Shown here: positions 53,808-63,521 of the stretch, one piece after another
Layout of the letters: every line of letters begins with the position of its first letter
Numbering within the stretch: the stretch's first letter is position 1
Assembly (NCBI RefSeq): GCF_900115695.1
Contig: NZ_FOXK01000003.1
Location: 124,001-188,000 of the forward strand
Direction: 5' to 3'
Length of the DNA stretch: 64,000 nucleotides
Source of the DNA: Ectopseudomonas toyotomiensis
Lineage (GTDB): Bacteria; Pseudomonadota; Gammaproteobacteria; Pseudomonadales; Pseudomonadaceae
The notes under the pieces: model-generated
The model's database searches: none
Told to the model about the DNA's origin: nothing
Seen by the model: only the letters and a program-made list of their open reading frames with translations
Made by a program: the position numbers and the translations under genes

Positions 53808-55892
53808 ATGTCACTCAACCAGCAACGTCTCGCTGCATCGTCTCGGCCTCGATTCAACAGAACCCTGCTGGCTGTCACGCTGGCCTCGCTGGCCTGTTCG
53901 GCGGGTGCCGAGGAAAAGTCCGAGCAACTGGAGCTTGGGGCGGTAGTGGTCACCGCTACGGGTTTTGAGCAAAGCGTCAAGGATGCGCCTGCCGCCATCA
54001 CCGTCATCTCCGCAGAAGAACTGAAGAAGCGCTCCTACACCGATATCACCGACGCGCTGAAGAATGTCGCTGGGGTGCAGATTGCCGGTGGCGGCGTGGA
54101 GCGCTCGATACAGATCCGCGGCATGACCTCGGGCTATACGCTGTTTCTGATCGATGGGCGGCCGATGCAGGGCAACGACTCCTTCGGCCTCAACGGTACC
54201 CAGAACGGTACGCCAATCAATTTCCTGCCACCGATCGAGGCGATCGAGCGTATCGAGGTCATTCGTGGCCCGGCTTCGTCCCTGTATGGCTCCGATGCCA
54301 TGGGCGGGGTGATCAACATCATCACCAAGAAAATCCGCAACGAGTTCGCCGGTAGCATCACCACCGAGTACAGCCTGGCCGATAGCGCCAACAAGGTGAA
54401 CGAGGACGGTTATCAGACCAGTGCCTATCTGAATGCGCCGCTGATCGAGGATGTGCTGGCCCTGCAGGTCAACGGTTCCTTCCTGCACCAGGATGAAAGT
54501 CATTTCCTCGGCGGTGACGACAGTGCTGCCTCTGACCCCAGGTACAGAAGAAGCAATCTGGGCGGCAAGCTGGGTTGGAACATCGACGAGCAGAACCTGG
54601 TCACCTTCAACTACAACGAGGCGCTGCAACGCCGTTGGGCCAATCCGGGCAAGAGCATCGACATGGCTGACGAGCCGAGCTACAACGAGTCGATTCTCAA
54701 GACCTACGCCATAACCCACGAAGGGCGTTACGACAACCTGCTGCTGGATACCTACGTCAACTACGACACCTCGGAGAACCCGACCCGTGTCAACGCCAAT
54801 ACCGGCAATGGCATCGAGTACAACGTGCTGACGGCCAACACCCAGGCCACCTATTTCCTCGGCTCTCATGCGCTGACCGGCGGCCTGACCCACAAGTACG
54901 AAGAGCTCAAGGACGGTGCCAGCAGCGGTCTGCGTCCGCCGGTCGTACCGGTAGCCGATGCGGTGGTAGAGATGGAGCGCTACCAGAACTCGATCTTCCT
55001 GGAAGACAACTGGAGCCTGACCGACGACCTGTCGCTGACCTTGAGTGCCCGCTACGACGACAACGAGGCATTCGGCAGCGAAGTCAGTCCCAAGGTCTAT
55101 GCCGTCTATCACCTGACCGAGAACTTCACCCTCAAGGGCGGCGTGACCTCCGGCTACAAGGCGCCGAGCCTGCGCCAGGCCGCAACCGATTTCGGCTCCA
55201 GCTCCCGGGGCGGCGTCATCATCGGTAACCCCGAGCTGACGCCGGAAACCAGCCTCAATCGCGAGATCGGCATCGGCTACGAAAACTTCGATCTGGGCCT
55301 CAACACCACCTTGACCGTCTACCAGACCGACTACAAGGACAAGATCAACCGCACCGGTCGCGTCTGCCAGCCGAACGTGCCCTGCGTGTACAACGGCACC
55401 GCCTATCCGGCGCATCAATACGGCTACACCGCCTACGAAAACGTCGACGAGGCGGAGCTCAGGGGCGTCGAGTTCACCCTCGACTACCAACTGCTCGACA
55501 ACCTGATTTACCGCCACAGCTACACCTACACCAGCACCGAACAGAAGACCGGCCAGTACAAGGGCGAGCCGCTCAACGACATGGCCAAGCACATGTTCAA
55601 CGTTTCGCTGGACTGGCAGGCCACGCAGCAGCTGAACCTCTGGACCCAGCTCAACTACCGGGGCGAGACATCCGGTCGCTGGCAGACCGGCACCAGTGGC
55701 GCCGCCAGCAACGGCGTGACCTATCCGGCCTATACCTTTGCCGATATCGGCCTGGTGTACCGGCCAAGCAAAGATCTCAGCCTGAAGTTCGGCGTGTACA
55801 ACGTTACCAACAAGGAAGTCACCACCGACGATGACTATGCCTACAACCTCGATGGCAGGCGCTACGTGTTCGGCCTGACTCAGAGCTTCTGA
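53808..55892 (+). CDS. pirA: TonB-dependent ferric catecholate receptor PirA
   Basis: 694 residues. Signal peptide to about residue 35 (LLAVTLASLACSAGAEE), TonB box region LGAVVVTATG, plug domain (DALKNVAGVQIAGGGVERSIQIRGM, LIDGRPM, IEVIRGPASSLYGSDAMGGVINIITKK) and a 22-strand barrel ending in aromatic F (DGRRYVFGLTQSF). The GRVCQPNVPCVYNG loop with two cysteines matches FepA-type enterobactin receptors. Follows pirRS as in P. aeruginosa. Confidence 0.94.
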   Translation: MSLNQQRLAASSRPRFNRTLLAVTLASLACSAGAEEKSEQLELGAVVVTATGFEQSVKDAPAAITVISAEELKKRSYTDITDALKNVAGVQIAGGGVERSIQIRGMTSGYTLFLIDGRPMQGNDSFGLNGTQNGTPINFLPPIEAIERIEVIRGPASSLYGSDAMGGVINIITKKIRNEFAGSITTEYSLADSANKVNEDGYQTSAYLNAPLIEDVLALQVNGSFLHQDESHFLGGDDSAASDPRYRRSNLGGKLGWNIDEQNLVTFNYNEALQRRWANPGKSIDMADEPSYNESILKTYAITHEGRYDNLLLDTYVNYDTSENPTRVNANTGNGIEYNVLTANTQATYFLGSHALTGGLTHKYEELKDGASSGLRPPVVPVADAVVEMERYQNSIFLEDNWSLTDDLSLTLSARYDDNEAFGSEVSPKVYAVYHLTENFTLKGGVTSGYKAPSLRQAATDFGSSSRGGVIIGNPELTPETSLNREIGIGYENFDLGLNTTLTVYQTDYKDKINRTGRVCQPNVPCVYNGTAYPAHQYGYTAYENVDEAELRGVEFTLDYQLLDNLIYRHSYTYTSTEQKTGQYKGEPLNDMAKHMFNVSLDWQATQQLNLWTQLNYRGETSGRWQTGTSGAASNGVTYPAYTFADIGLVYRPSKDLSLKFGVYNVTNKEVTTDDDYAYNLDGRRYVFGLTQSF

Positions 55893-55905
55893 GGCGCTGC
55901 ACATC

Positions 55906-55933
55906 GCCCAGGCCGCCCTGCGCTGGCCTGGGC
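55906..55933 (+). other. Stem-loop between pirA and the siderophore-binding gene
   Basis: GCCCAGGCC (55906-55914) and GGCCTGGGC (55925-55933) form a 9-bp GC stem with a 10-base loop and no T-tract. It may stabilise pirA mRNA or reduce read-through. Confidence 0.55.
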
Positions 55934-55991
55934 CGCCAGTTCCTGGTGCGCTGCTACGGCAGCACACCGCACTCAATAGCGAGGAATCCAT

Positions 55992-56954
55992 ATGACGCTG
56001 TTCAAGCGTAGCCTGATCAACCTGCTGCACCTTGGCATGCTGCTGTGCGCCGTGTCGGCCCATGCCGCCTACCCACTGGTCATCGAGCATGGCCAGGGCA
56101 GCCTGACCCTGGAGCAGGCGCCCACGCGCGTCGCGGTGTTCGATCTGGGCGTACTCGATACGCTCGACGCCCTGGGCATCGCCGCCGCTGGCGTACCGCA
56201 GATGGCCGGGCCGGCCTACCTGAAGGCGAAATACGAAGGGCGCAAGACCGTCAATGTTGGCACCCTGTTCGAGCCGGATCAGGCGGCTTTGGAGCGTCTC
56301 AAGCCGGACCTGATCATCATCGGCGGTCGTTCCAGCAATCGGTTCGAGGCGCTTTCGGCGCTGGCGCCGACTATCGACCTGAGCATCGCCCCAGACCACT
56401 TCCTGGCGGGCGTGCAGGGTAATCTGAAAGTGCTGGGCGAGATCTTCGACAAGCAGGCGCAGGCTGCACAGCTCCAGGCACAGCTGGATAAGGAACTGGC
56501 TGCCGTTCATGCAAAGACTACCGGCCAGAGCTCGCTGACGCTGTTCACCGTCAATGACGCGCTGATGCTGCATGCGCCGGGCGAGCGTTTCGGCATGCTC
56601 AACGAAGTGCTGGGTACTCGCTCGGTGGTCGAGTCGGTGGATCCTGCGAGCGTTGCGCAGGGGCGTCCGGCGCCGGATTCGCCCGAGGCCAGGCAACTGC
56701 GCGAGCGGCAGAAGGTGCGCCTGGAGGCGGCGTTGAAAGAACAGCCGCAGTGGTTGGTGATCCTCGACCGTGGAGCGGCAACCGGCGGTGAAGGCAAGGC
56801 CGACGAGACGCTGGGCAAGCATGCCGGTATAGCAACCAGCAAGGCTTGGGCCGATGGCACGGTGTTCTATCTCGATCCGGCGACCTGGTATATCGCCACT
56901 GGCGGCTATCAGGGCCTTATTAGCACTCTGAAGGCTTTCGCTGCCGCGCAATAA
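55992..56954 (+). CDS. Siderophore ABC transporter substrate-binding protein (CeuE/FatB-like)
   Basis: 320 residues with signal peptide (LGMLLCAVSAHA) and a class III binding-protein fold: VIEHGQGSLTLEQAPTRVAVFDLGVLDTLDALGIAAAGVP, NVGTLFEPDQAALERLKPDLIIIGGRSSNRFEAL and a C-terminal WYIATGGYQGL. Similar to CeuE/YclQ-type binders of ferric catecholates. No permease or ATPase gene adjoins it. In P. aeruginosa pirA is followed directly by cysM, so this gene is an addition to the locus. Confidence 0.87.
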   Translation: MTLFKRSLINLLHLGMLLCAVSAHAAYPLVIEHGQGSLTLEQAPTRVAVFDLGVLDTLDALGIAAAGVPQMAGPAYLKAKYEGRKTVNVGTLFEPDQAALERLKPDLIIIGGRSSNRFEALSALAPTIDLSIAPDHFLAGVQGNLKVLGEIFDKQAQAAQLQAQLDKELAAVHAKTTGQSSLTLFTVNDALMLHAPGERFGMLNEVLGTRSVVESVDPASVAQGRPAPDSPEARQLRERQKVRLEAALKEQPQWLVILDRGAATGGEGKADETLGKHAGIATSKAWADGTVFYLDPATWYIATGGYQGLISTLKAFAAAQ

Positions 56955-56970
56955 AAGAGGCGGCATATGG

Positions 56971-57020
56971 CCCGGATGCAGTCCGGGTCACTACCAGACA
57001 ATCCCGGATTGCATCCGCGG
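56971..57020. repeat. Doublet of CCCGGAT-type palindromes
   Basis: CCCGGATGCAGTCCGGG (56971-56987) and CCCGGATTGCATCCGCGG (57003-57020), related to elements at 27015-27030 and 30724-30747. Located between the binding-protein gene and cysM. Confidence 0.65.
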
Positions 57021-57119
57021 CAAGGCTTGATCACCGCCTGCAACCGATCATGGCGTGATGAAGCGACGGGTTCGGCGTATCATGATGCCCCTTCGCGTCA
57101 GTCTGGATTCGAGCGACCC

Positions 57120-58025
57120 ATGACCCTGCAATTCCCCACCATTGCCGACTGCATCGGCAATACCCCCCTGGTACGCCTGCAACGCCTGGGCGGTGAAACC
57201 AGCAACACCCTGCTGGTCAAGCTGGAAGGTAACAACCCGGCCGGTTCGGTCAAGGATCGTCCGGCACTGTCGATGATCAACCGCGCCGAGCTGCGTGGCG
57301 ATATCCAGCCTGGCGATACCCTGATCGAAGCCACCAGCGGCAACACCGGCATTGCCCTGGCGATGGCGGCGGCGATCAAGGGCTACAAGATGATCCTGAT
57401 CATGCCGGACAACTCCACCGCCGAGCGCAAGTGGGCGATGACCGCCTATGGTGCCGAGCTGATCCTGGTCAGCAAAGAGGAGGGCATGGAGGGCGCCCGT
57501 GATCTGGCCGAGCGGCTGCAGGCCGAGGGGCGCGGCAAGGTGCTTGACCAGTTCGCCAACGGTGACAACCCCGAGGCGCATTACAGCGGCACCGGCCCGG
57601 AAATCTGGCGCCAGACCGGCGGAACCATCACCCACTTCATCAGCTCCATGGGCACCACCGGCACCATCATGGGCACTTCGCGCTACCTCAAGGAGCAGAA
57701 CCCGGCGATCCAGATCGTCGGTCTGCAGCCGCAGGAAGGCTCGGCCATCCCCGGCATCCGTCGCTGGCCGCAGGAGTACCTGCCGAAGATCTATCAGGCC
57801 GAACGTGTCGATCAGGTGATGGACATGGGCCAGGCCGAGGCCGAGCACGTCATGCGGCGCCTGGCGCGGGAAGAGGGCATCTTCTGCGGTGTTTCGTCCG
57901 GCGGTTCGGTGGCCGGCATGCTGCGCCTGTCGCAACAGGTGGAGAACGCGGTGCTGGTGGCGATCATCTGCGACCGTGGCGACCGTTACCTGTCCACCGG
58001 CGTTTACGAAGAACCGGCGCACTGA
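57120..58025 (+). CDS. cysM: Cysteine synthase B
   Basis: 301 residues. PLP-dependent O-acetylserine sulfhydrylase able to use sulfide or thiosulfate. [20 protein letters not shown] lysine K45 in [13 protein letters not shown], phosphate loop in [13 protein letters not shown] and [27 protein letters not shown]. The start at 57120 gives the standard N-terminus; the open frame upstream runs through palindromic repeats. Confidence 0.96.
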   Translation: MTLQFPTIADCIGNTPLVRLQRLGGETSNTLLVKLEGNNPAGSVKDRPALSMINRAELRGDIQPGDTLIEATSGNTGIALAMAAAIKGYKMILIMPDNSTAERKWAMTAYGAELILVSKEEGMEGARDLAERLQAEGRGKVLDQFANGDNPEAHYSGTGPEIWRQTGGTITHFISSMGTTGTIMGTSRYLKEQNPAIQIVGLQPQEGSAIPGIRRWPQEYLPKIYQAERVDQVMDMGQAEAEHVMRRLAREEGIFCGVSSGGSVAGMLRLSQQVENAVLVAIICDRGDRYLSTGVYEEPAH

Positions 58026-59383
58026 TGGCCAGACGCAGTTCCAACCTGCGCTTTCAGCCCAGCGGCGGCAGCCGTGCGGCGCAGGTTCCAGTCGGCAAGA
58101 AGCAGAAGCTCGCCATCGAGCGCCTGGCCGGTGACGGTCGCGGCATCGCCTTCGAAGGCGGGCGCACCTGGTTCGTCAGTGGCGCTCTGGCCGGCGAGCA
58201 GGTCGAAGCGCGGGTGCTCAGCGCCCGCAGCCAGACCGTCGAGGCGCGCGCCGAGCGCATCTTCATCGCCAGCAGCGAGCGCCGTGAGGCGCCCTGCATG
58301 CACGCCGACCGCTGTGGCGGTTGCAACCTGCAGCACATGCCCCATGCCGATCAGTTGGCCCTGAAACAGCGCACGCTGGCCGAGCAGCTGTCACGTCTGT
58401 GCGGTGTGCAGCCGGATGAGTGGGCCGCGCCGCTAGCCGGTCCTGAATTCGGCTACCGCCGCCGCGCGCGTATCGCCGTGCGCTGGGACGCCAAGGCGCG
58501 TCAGCTGCAGGTCGGCTTTCGTGCAGAGGCCAGCCAGGACATCGTCGCCATCGACGACTGCCCGGTGCTGGTACAGCCTTTGCAGCCTATTTTTCGCGCG
58601 TTGCCGGCGTTGCTGCGCAGCCTGGAAAAACCGCAGGTAGTCGGGCACGTGGAACTGTTCAGTGGTACTGCCGAAGCGTTGCTGCTGCGGCACACGGCAG
58701 CGCTGGCGGAGGCTGATCTGAGCCGCCTGCGGGCATTCTGCAGCGAGCATAGTGCGCAGCTGTGGCTACAGGGCGAAGGACAACCGCAGCCTGAAGAGCA
58801 GAGCGCCGAGCTGGGCTTTGAATTGCAACGCTGGCACCTGCGACTGGCTTATCGGCCGGGCGATTTTGTGCAGGTCAATGGTCTGGTCAACGAGGCGATG
58901 GTCGCTCAGGCGCTAGACTGGTTGGCAGTGCAACCTGGTGAGCGGGTGCTGGATCTGTTCTGCGGCCTGGGCAATTTCGCCCTGCCGCTGGCGCGTCAGG
59001 CTGCTGAGGTAGTAGCGGTGGAAGGTGTCGAGGCGATGGTGCAGCGGGCCGCTGGTAACGCGCACAACAATGGCTTGGACAATGCGCACTTTTTTCGTGC
59101 CGATCTGTCCAACCCGCTGGCCTCCGAGGCCTGGGCGCGTGGCGGTTTTACCGCGGTGCTGCTCGACCCGCCACGCGATGGCGCGTTGCAGGTGGTGCGT
59201 GGGATGAGTGAGTTGGGCGCGCGGCGCCTGGTCTACGTCTCCTGCAACCCGACGACCCTGGCGCGCGATGCGGCCGAGCTGGTGCAGCAGGGCTATCGCC
59301 TGCGCCGTGCCGGGATTCTCGACATGTTCGCGCAGACGGCGCATGTCGAGGCGATGGCTCTATTCGAGAAACCCGAGACTTAG
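58025..59383 (+). CDS. rlmD: 23S rRNA (uracil-1939-C5)-methyltransferase RlmD
   Basis: 452 residues. TRAM domain at the N-terminus ([37 protein letters not shown]), [4Fe-4S] cysteines in [18 protein letters not shown] site [16 protein letters not shown], and catalytic cysteine region [15 protein letters not shown]. The basic N-terminal tail [17 protein letters not shown] is normal. Overlaps the cysM stop by one base. Confidence 0.96.
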   Translation: MARRSSNLRFQPSGGSRAAQVPVGKKQKLAIERLAGDGRGIAFEGGRTWFVSGALAGEQVEARVLSARSQTVEARAERIFIASSERREAPCMHADRCGGCNLQHMPHADQLALKQRTLAEQLSRLCGVQPDEWAAPLAGPEFGYRRRARIAVRWDAKARQLQVGFRAEASQDIVAIDDCPVLVQPLQPIFRALPALLRSLEKPQVVGHVELFSGTAEALLLRHTAALAEADLSRLRAFCSEHSAQLWLQGEGQPQPEEQSAELGFELQRWHLRLAYRPGDFVQVNGLVNEAMVAQALDWLAVQPGERVLDLFCGLGNFALPLARQAAEVVAVEGVEAMVQRAAGNAHNNGLDNAHFFRADLSNPLASEAWARGGFTAVLLDPPRDGALQVVRGMSELGARRLVYVSCNPTTLARDAAELVQQGYRLRRAGILDMFAQTAHVEAMALFEKPET

Positions 59384-59396
59384 GTCTTGGGCCAAA

Positions 59397-59415
59397 GCGG
59401 TACGTTCGGTACCGC
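59397..59415 (+). other. Perfect hairpin between rlmD and relA
   Basis: GCGGTAC-GTTCG-GTACCGC, 14 bases after the rlmD stop, 7-bp perfect stem with no T-tract. It may be an mRNA 3' structure or part of the relA promoter region. Confidence 0.5.
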
Positions 59416-59517
59416 AGGGATGTGCAGGATGCGTATTCTTTCAGTTAATCCGACCGGCTCAGAGAAGGCCGGCGACTGCTCGGTGCGACCTATGCGCGCC
59501 GTAGGGAAGGTAAGACG

Positions 59518-61761
59518 ATGGTTCAGGTGAGAGCGCATCAGCCAGTCAACGATGACGGCAGCATCAATCTCGAGGCCTGGTTGGAGCATGTCACTCGCGT
59601 CGATCCGGCGCTGGATCGTCAGGCATTGCAAGAGGCCTGCGAGTTCGCCCGTGATCTGGAGCAGCAGGCCAACACCACACCGCATCACTGGAGCGAGGAC
59701 GCATCTACATTCCGTGCCGGCCTCGACATCGCAGAAATCCTCGCCGATCTCAAGCTCGATCAGGATTCGCTGGTCGCGGCGATCATTTATCGCGGCGTAC
59801 GTGAAGGCAAGATCACCCTGGCTGCGGTGCACCAGCGCTTCGGTCCGGTGGTGGCCAAGCTGATCGAAGGTGTGCTGCGCATGGCGGCGATCAGCGCCAG
59901 TATCAATCCGCGTGAATCGGTGGTGGTCGGCTCGCAGACGCAGGTCGAGAACCTGCGCAAGATGCTGGTGGCCATGGTCGATGACGTGCGCGTGGCGCTG
60001 ATCAAACTGGCCGAGCGTACCTGCGCCATTCGCGCAGTCAAGGAAGCCGACGAAGAGAAGCGTCAGCGCGTGGCGCGCGAGGTGTTCGACATCTACGCGC
60101 CGCTGGCTCACCGCCTTGGTATCGGCCACATCAAGTGGGAGCTGGAAGACCTGTCCTTCCGCTACCTGGAACCTGAGCAGTACAAGCAGATCGCCAAGCT
60201 GCTGCACGAGCGTCGTCTCGATCGCGAGCAGTACATCAACGACGCCATGGCCCATCTGCGTCAGGAACTGGAAGCCACCGGCATCAAGGCCGACATCAGC
60301 GGCCGGGCAAAACACATCTATTCGATCTGGCGCAAGATGCAGCGCAAGGGTCTGCAGTTCAGCCAGATCTACGACGTGCGTGCGGTGCGCGTGCTGGTGC
60401 CGGAGGTGCGCGACTGCTACACCACCCTGGGTATCGTGCACACCCTGTGGCGGCACATTCCCAAGGAATTCGACGACTACATCGCCAACCCCAAGGAAAA
60501 CGGCTATCGCTCACTGCACACCGCCGTGCTCGGGCCGGAGGGCAAGGTGCTGGAGGTGCAGATCCGCACCCACGCCATGCACGAAGAGGCCGAGCTGGGT
60601 GTGTGTGCGCACTGGCGCTACAAGGGCACCGACGTCAAGTCCGGCTCCAACCACTACGAAGAGAAGATTTCCTGGCTGCGTCAGGTCATCGAGTGGCACG
60701 AGGAGCTTGGCGATATCGGCGGTCTGGCCGAGCAGCTGCGCGTCGATATCGAGCCGGATCGGGTTTACGTCTTCACCCCCGACGGTCATGCCATCGACCT
60801 GCCCAAGGGCGCCACGCCGCTGGACTTCGCCTACCGCGTGCACACCGAGATCGGTCACAACTGCCGCGGCGCCAAGATCAACGGGCGCATCGTGCCGCTG
60901 ACCTACAGCCTGCAGACCGGCGAGCAGGTGGAGATCATCACCAGCAAGCAGGGTACGCCCAGTCGTGACTGGCTCAACCCCAATCTGGGCTACGTCACTA
61001 CCAGTCGTGCGCGGGCCAAGATCGTCCACTGGTTCAAGCTGCAGGATCGCGACCAGAACGTCGCCGCCGGCAAGCAGTTGCTCGAACGCGAGCTGGCGCG
61101 CCTGGCCCTGGTTGGCGCGGACTTCGACAAGCTGGCCGAGAAGGCCAACCTGAAAACCGCCGAGGACCTGTTCGCGGCCCTGGGCGCTGGCGACGTGCGC
61201 CTGGCCCATGCGGTCAACCTGGCCCAGCAACTGCTCGAGCCGGAGCGTAGCAACGAGCAACTGGAACTGATCCCGCGCAAGGCGCAGGGCTTCAAGCCGG
61301 GCAAGCGTGGCGATATACAGATCCAGGGCGTCGGCAACCTGCTGACGCAGATGGCCGGCTGCTGCCAGCCGCTGCCGGGCGACCCGATTGTTGGCTACAT
61401 CACCCTCGGCCGTGGCGTCACCATTCACCGTCAGGACTGCCCGACTGCGTTGCAGCAGACTGCGCGCGAGCCGGAGCGGATGATCCAGGTGAGCTGGGGG
61501 CCGGTACCGGTGCAGACCTACCCGGTGGAAATCGTCATCAAGGCCTACGACCGTTCCGGTCTGCTGCGTGACGTGACCCAGGTGCTGCTCAACGAGAAGC
61601 TCAACGTGCTGGCGGTCAACACGCGTTCGAACAAGGAGGACAACACCGCCTCCATGTCGATCACCGTGGAGATTCCCGGGCTCGATGCCCTTGGCCGTCT
61701 GCTGGCGCGTATCGGTCAGTTGCCCAATATCATTGAGGCGCGTCGCCACCGCGTATCTTAG
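59518..61761 (+). CDS. relA: GTP pyrophosphokinase RelA
   Basis: 747 residues. Ribosome-associated (p)ppGpp synthetase. The N-terminal hydrolase-like domain lacks the HD metal motif (AAIIYRGVREGKI where SpoT has a histidine-aspartate), so it is synthetase only. Synthetase domain RAKHIYSIWRKMQRKG, DVRAVRVLV and KENGYRSLHTAVLGPEG; TGS domain VYVFTPDGHAIDLPKGATPLDFAYRVHTEIG; zinc-finger region GCCQPLPGDPIVGYITLGRGVTIHRQDCP; C-terminal ACT domain. Order rlmD-relA-mazG is conserved. Confidence 0.97.
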   Translation: MVQVRAHQPVNDDGSINLEAWLEHVTRVDPALDRQALQEACEFARDLEQQANTTPHHWSEDASTFRAGLDIAEILADLKLDQDSLVAAIIYRGVREGKITLAAVHQRFGPVVAKLIEGVLRMAAISASINPRESVVVGSQTQVENLRKMLVAMVDDVRVALIKLAERTCAIRAVKEADEEKRQRVAREVFDIYAPLAHRLGIGHIKWELEDLSFRYLEPEQYKQIAKLLHERRLDREQYINDAMAHLRQELEATGIKADISGRAKHIYSIWRKMQRKGLQFSQIYDVRAVRVLVPEVRDCYTTLGIVHTLWRHIPKEFDDYIANPKENGYRSLHTAVLGPEGKVLEVQIRTHAMHEEAELGVCAHWRYKGTDVKSGSNHYEEKISWLRQVIEWHEELGDIGGLAEQLRVDIEPDRVYVFTPDGHAIDLPKGATPLDFAYRVHTEIGHNCRGAKINGRIVPLTYSLQTGEQVEIITSKQGTPSRDWLNPNLGYVTTSRARAKIVHWFKLQDRDQNVAAGKQLLERELARLALVGADFDKLAEKANLKTAEDLFAALGAGDVRLAHAVNLAQQLLEPERSNEQLELIPRKAQGFKPGKRGDIQIQGVGNLLTQMAGCCQPLPGDPIVGYITLGRGVTIHRQDCPTALQQTAREPERMIQVSWGPVPVQTYPVEIVIKAYDRSGLLRDVTQVLLNEKLNVLAVNTRSNKEDNTASMSITVEIPGLDALGRLLARIGQLPNIIEARRHRVS

Positions 61762-61766
61762 GCTTC

Positions 61767-61895
61767 GTACGGAAAGTGCCTGCGCTCGGTGATGCTGCGT
61801 TGAAATCGCTCTCAGAATGCTCATTTACAACATGTAAACTGCGCTTCTTCGAGCGATTTCGCCTTGCCTGACCTTCGCTCGACGACTTTTCGTAC
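61767..61895. repeat. 129-bp nested inverted-repeat element between relA and mazG
   Basis: Outer arms GTACGGAAAGT and ACTTTTCGTAC (one mismatch), middle arms GAAATCGCTC (61802-61811) and GAGCGATTTC (61851-61860), and an inner TTTACA-ACA-TGTAAA (61824-61838). Looks like a small non-autonomous palindromic repeat of the type scattered in Pseudomonas genomes. Confidence 0.65.
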
Positions 61896-61915
61896 AAACC
61901 CTAGCGAGAGCTTTC

Positions 61916-62746
61916 ATGTATCGACTCGACGACCTGCTGCACCTGATGGCCCGTCTGCGTGATCCGCAACACGGCTGCCCGTGGGACCTCAAGCAGAACT
62001 ACGCGAGCATCGTGCCCTACACCCTGGAAGAGGCGTACGAAGTGGCCGATGCCATCGAGCGCAGCGACTTCGAGCATCTGCCGGGTGAGCTGGGTGATCT
62101 GCTGTTCCAGGTGGTCTACTACAGCCAGCTGGCGCAGGAAGAGGGACGCTTCGACTTCGCTCGGGTGGTCGATGGCATCACCAGCAAGCTGATTCGTCGC
62201 CATCCGCACGTTTTTCCCGATGGTGATCTGTACGGGGCGCCGGACGCGGCCAAGCTTGAAGAGGCAGCGGTCAAGCAGCGTTGGGAAGAGCTAAAGGCCG
62301 AGGAGCGCGCTGAAAAGGCCGCCGAACCCGAGCAGCTCTCCCTGCTCGATGATGTACCGAGCGCGCTGCCGGCACTGTCGCGTGCAGCCAAGCTGCAGAA
62401 ACGTGCCGCCCAGGTCGGTTTCGACTGGCCCGATGCTTTGCCGGTGGTGGACAAGGTGCGCGAAGAGCTGGATGAAGTGCTCGAAGCCATGAGTGAAAAC
62501 GATGCCGAGGCGGTGGCCGAGGAGATCGGCGATTTGCTGTTCGTCGTCACCAACCTGGCGCGCCATCTGAAGGTGGACCCGGAAGCTGCGCTGCGTGCGG
62601 CCAACGGCAAGTTCGAGCGGCGTTTTCGCTTTATCGAACAGAGCGTACGTGAGGCTGGGCGCAGCATGGACGGTTGCTCGCTGGAGGAGCTGGACGCCCT
62701 GTGGGGCGAGGCGAAGAAGCTGGAGAAGCAGTCGCCTGGCTGTTGA
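61916..62746 (+). CDS. mazG: Nucleoside triphosphate pyrophosphohydrolase MazG
   Basis: 276 residues with two MazG domains. LLHLMARLRDPQHGCPWDLKQNYASIVPYTLEEAYEVADAIE and ELGDLLFQVVYYSQLA, then a second unit VREELDEVLEAMSENDAEAVAEEIGDLLFVVTNLARHLKVDPEAALRAANGKFERRFRFIE. The ExxED metal-binding patterns are present. House-cleans NTPs and lowers ppGpp levels in E. coli, matching the position after relA. Confidence 0.96.
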   Translation: MYRLDDLLHLMARLRDPQHGCPWDLKQNYASIVPYTLEEAYEVADAIERSDFEHLPGELGDLLFQVVYYSQLAQEEGRFDFARVVDGITSKLIRRHPHVFPDGDLYGAPDAAKLEEAAVKQRWEELKAEERAEKAAEPEQLSLLDDVPSALPALSRAAKLQKRAAQVGFDWPDALPVVDKVREELDEVLEAMSENDAEAVAEEIGDLLFVVTNLARHLKVDPEAALRAANGKFERRFRFIEQSVREAGRSMDGCSLEELDALWGEAKKLEKQSPGC

Positions 62747-62798
62747 GCCCTATAGACGGCGGCGTTCCGATTTATCCGCGAAGCCTTTGCTGTCCGCC

Positions 62799-62840
62799 TT
62801 TCGCGGTTGAAGCGGTTCGCCGCCCGGTCGCTCCTAAAGG
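62799..62840. repeat. Degenerate REP element
   Basis: TTTCGCGGTTGAAGCGGTTCGC followed by GGTCGCTCCTAAAGG resembles the TCGCGGCTGAAGCCGCTCCTAC consensus with several changes. Between mazG and the DUF2058 gene. Confidence 0.6.
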
Positions 62841-62939
62841 CTGGAGCCGCCGCTGCTTAGCCCTTATGCTGGGCGCCTTGGACTGGCAGCGCGAATCTGC
62901 GTCGCTGCCGCAACTGAATCATGTTCGGGATCTTTATTC

Positions 62940-63479
62940 ATGGGTCTTTCCCTGCGCGACCAGCTGCTCAAAGCCGGCCTGGTCAATGAAAAACAGGCCA
63001 AGCAGGCTGGCAAGCAACAGCAAAAGCAGAAGCGTCTTGTGCAAAAAGGCCAGGCCGAACTGGATGACAGCACACGCCAGGCCGCGCTGCAGGCGCAAGC
63101 TGAAAAGGCCGCACGTGATCAGGAGCTGAATCGTCAGCAGCAGGAAAAAGCCGAGCAGAAAGCCCGCACCGCGCAGGTCAAGCAACTGATCGAGCTTTCA
63201 CGCCTGCCCAAACTCGATGGCGAGGATTACTACAACTTCGTCGATGACAAGAAGGTCAAGCGCCTGCCGGTCAACACCATGGTGCGCAACAAGCTTTCCA
63301 ACGGCTGGCTGGCCATCGTCCGTCATGGCGGTGGTTACGAGATCATCCCGCGCGAGGCCGCGCTGAAGATTCAGGAGCGCGATGCCTCGCGCATCGTCCT
63401 GCTCAACACCCATGTCGAAGAGCCGGATGCCGACGATCCTTACGCGGCCTATCAGATTCCTGATGATCTGATGTGGTAA
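62940..63479 (+). CDS. DUF2058 domain-containing protein (YaiL-like)
   Basis: 179 residues, soluble. MGLSLRDQLLKAGLVNEKQAKQAGKQQQKQKRL opens the family, then a long charged coiled coil rich in Gln, Lys and Glu (about residues 20-85), and a C-terminal conserved core LPKLDGEDYYNFVDDKKVKRLPVNTMVRNKLSNGWLAIVRHGGGYEIIPREAALKIQERD. Nucleoprotein/polynucleotide-associated role is proposed for relatives only. Confidence 0.9.
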   Translation: MGLSLRDQLLKAGLVNEKQAKQAGKQQQKQKRLVQKGQAELDDSTRQAALQAQAEKAARDQELNRQQQEKAEQKARTAQVKQLIELSRLPKLDGEDYYNFVDDKKVKRLPVNTMVRNKLSNGWLAIVRHGGGYEIIPREAALKIQERDASRIVLLNTHVEEPDADDPYAAYQIPDDLMW

Positions 63480-63521
63480 TGGCGCATCACGGGACGTCGT
63501 GCGCACCGCGACGCCCTGCGA

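Noticed and set aside
53811..56966. A 1051-codon open frame antisense to pirA and the siderophore-binding gene
   Set aside because: Composition effect of high-GC coding DNA; the plus-strand frames have signal peptides, domains and ribosome sites, and the antisense product has no recognisable motif.
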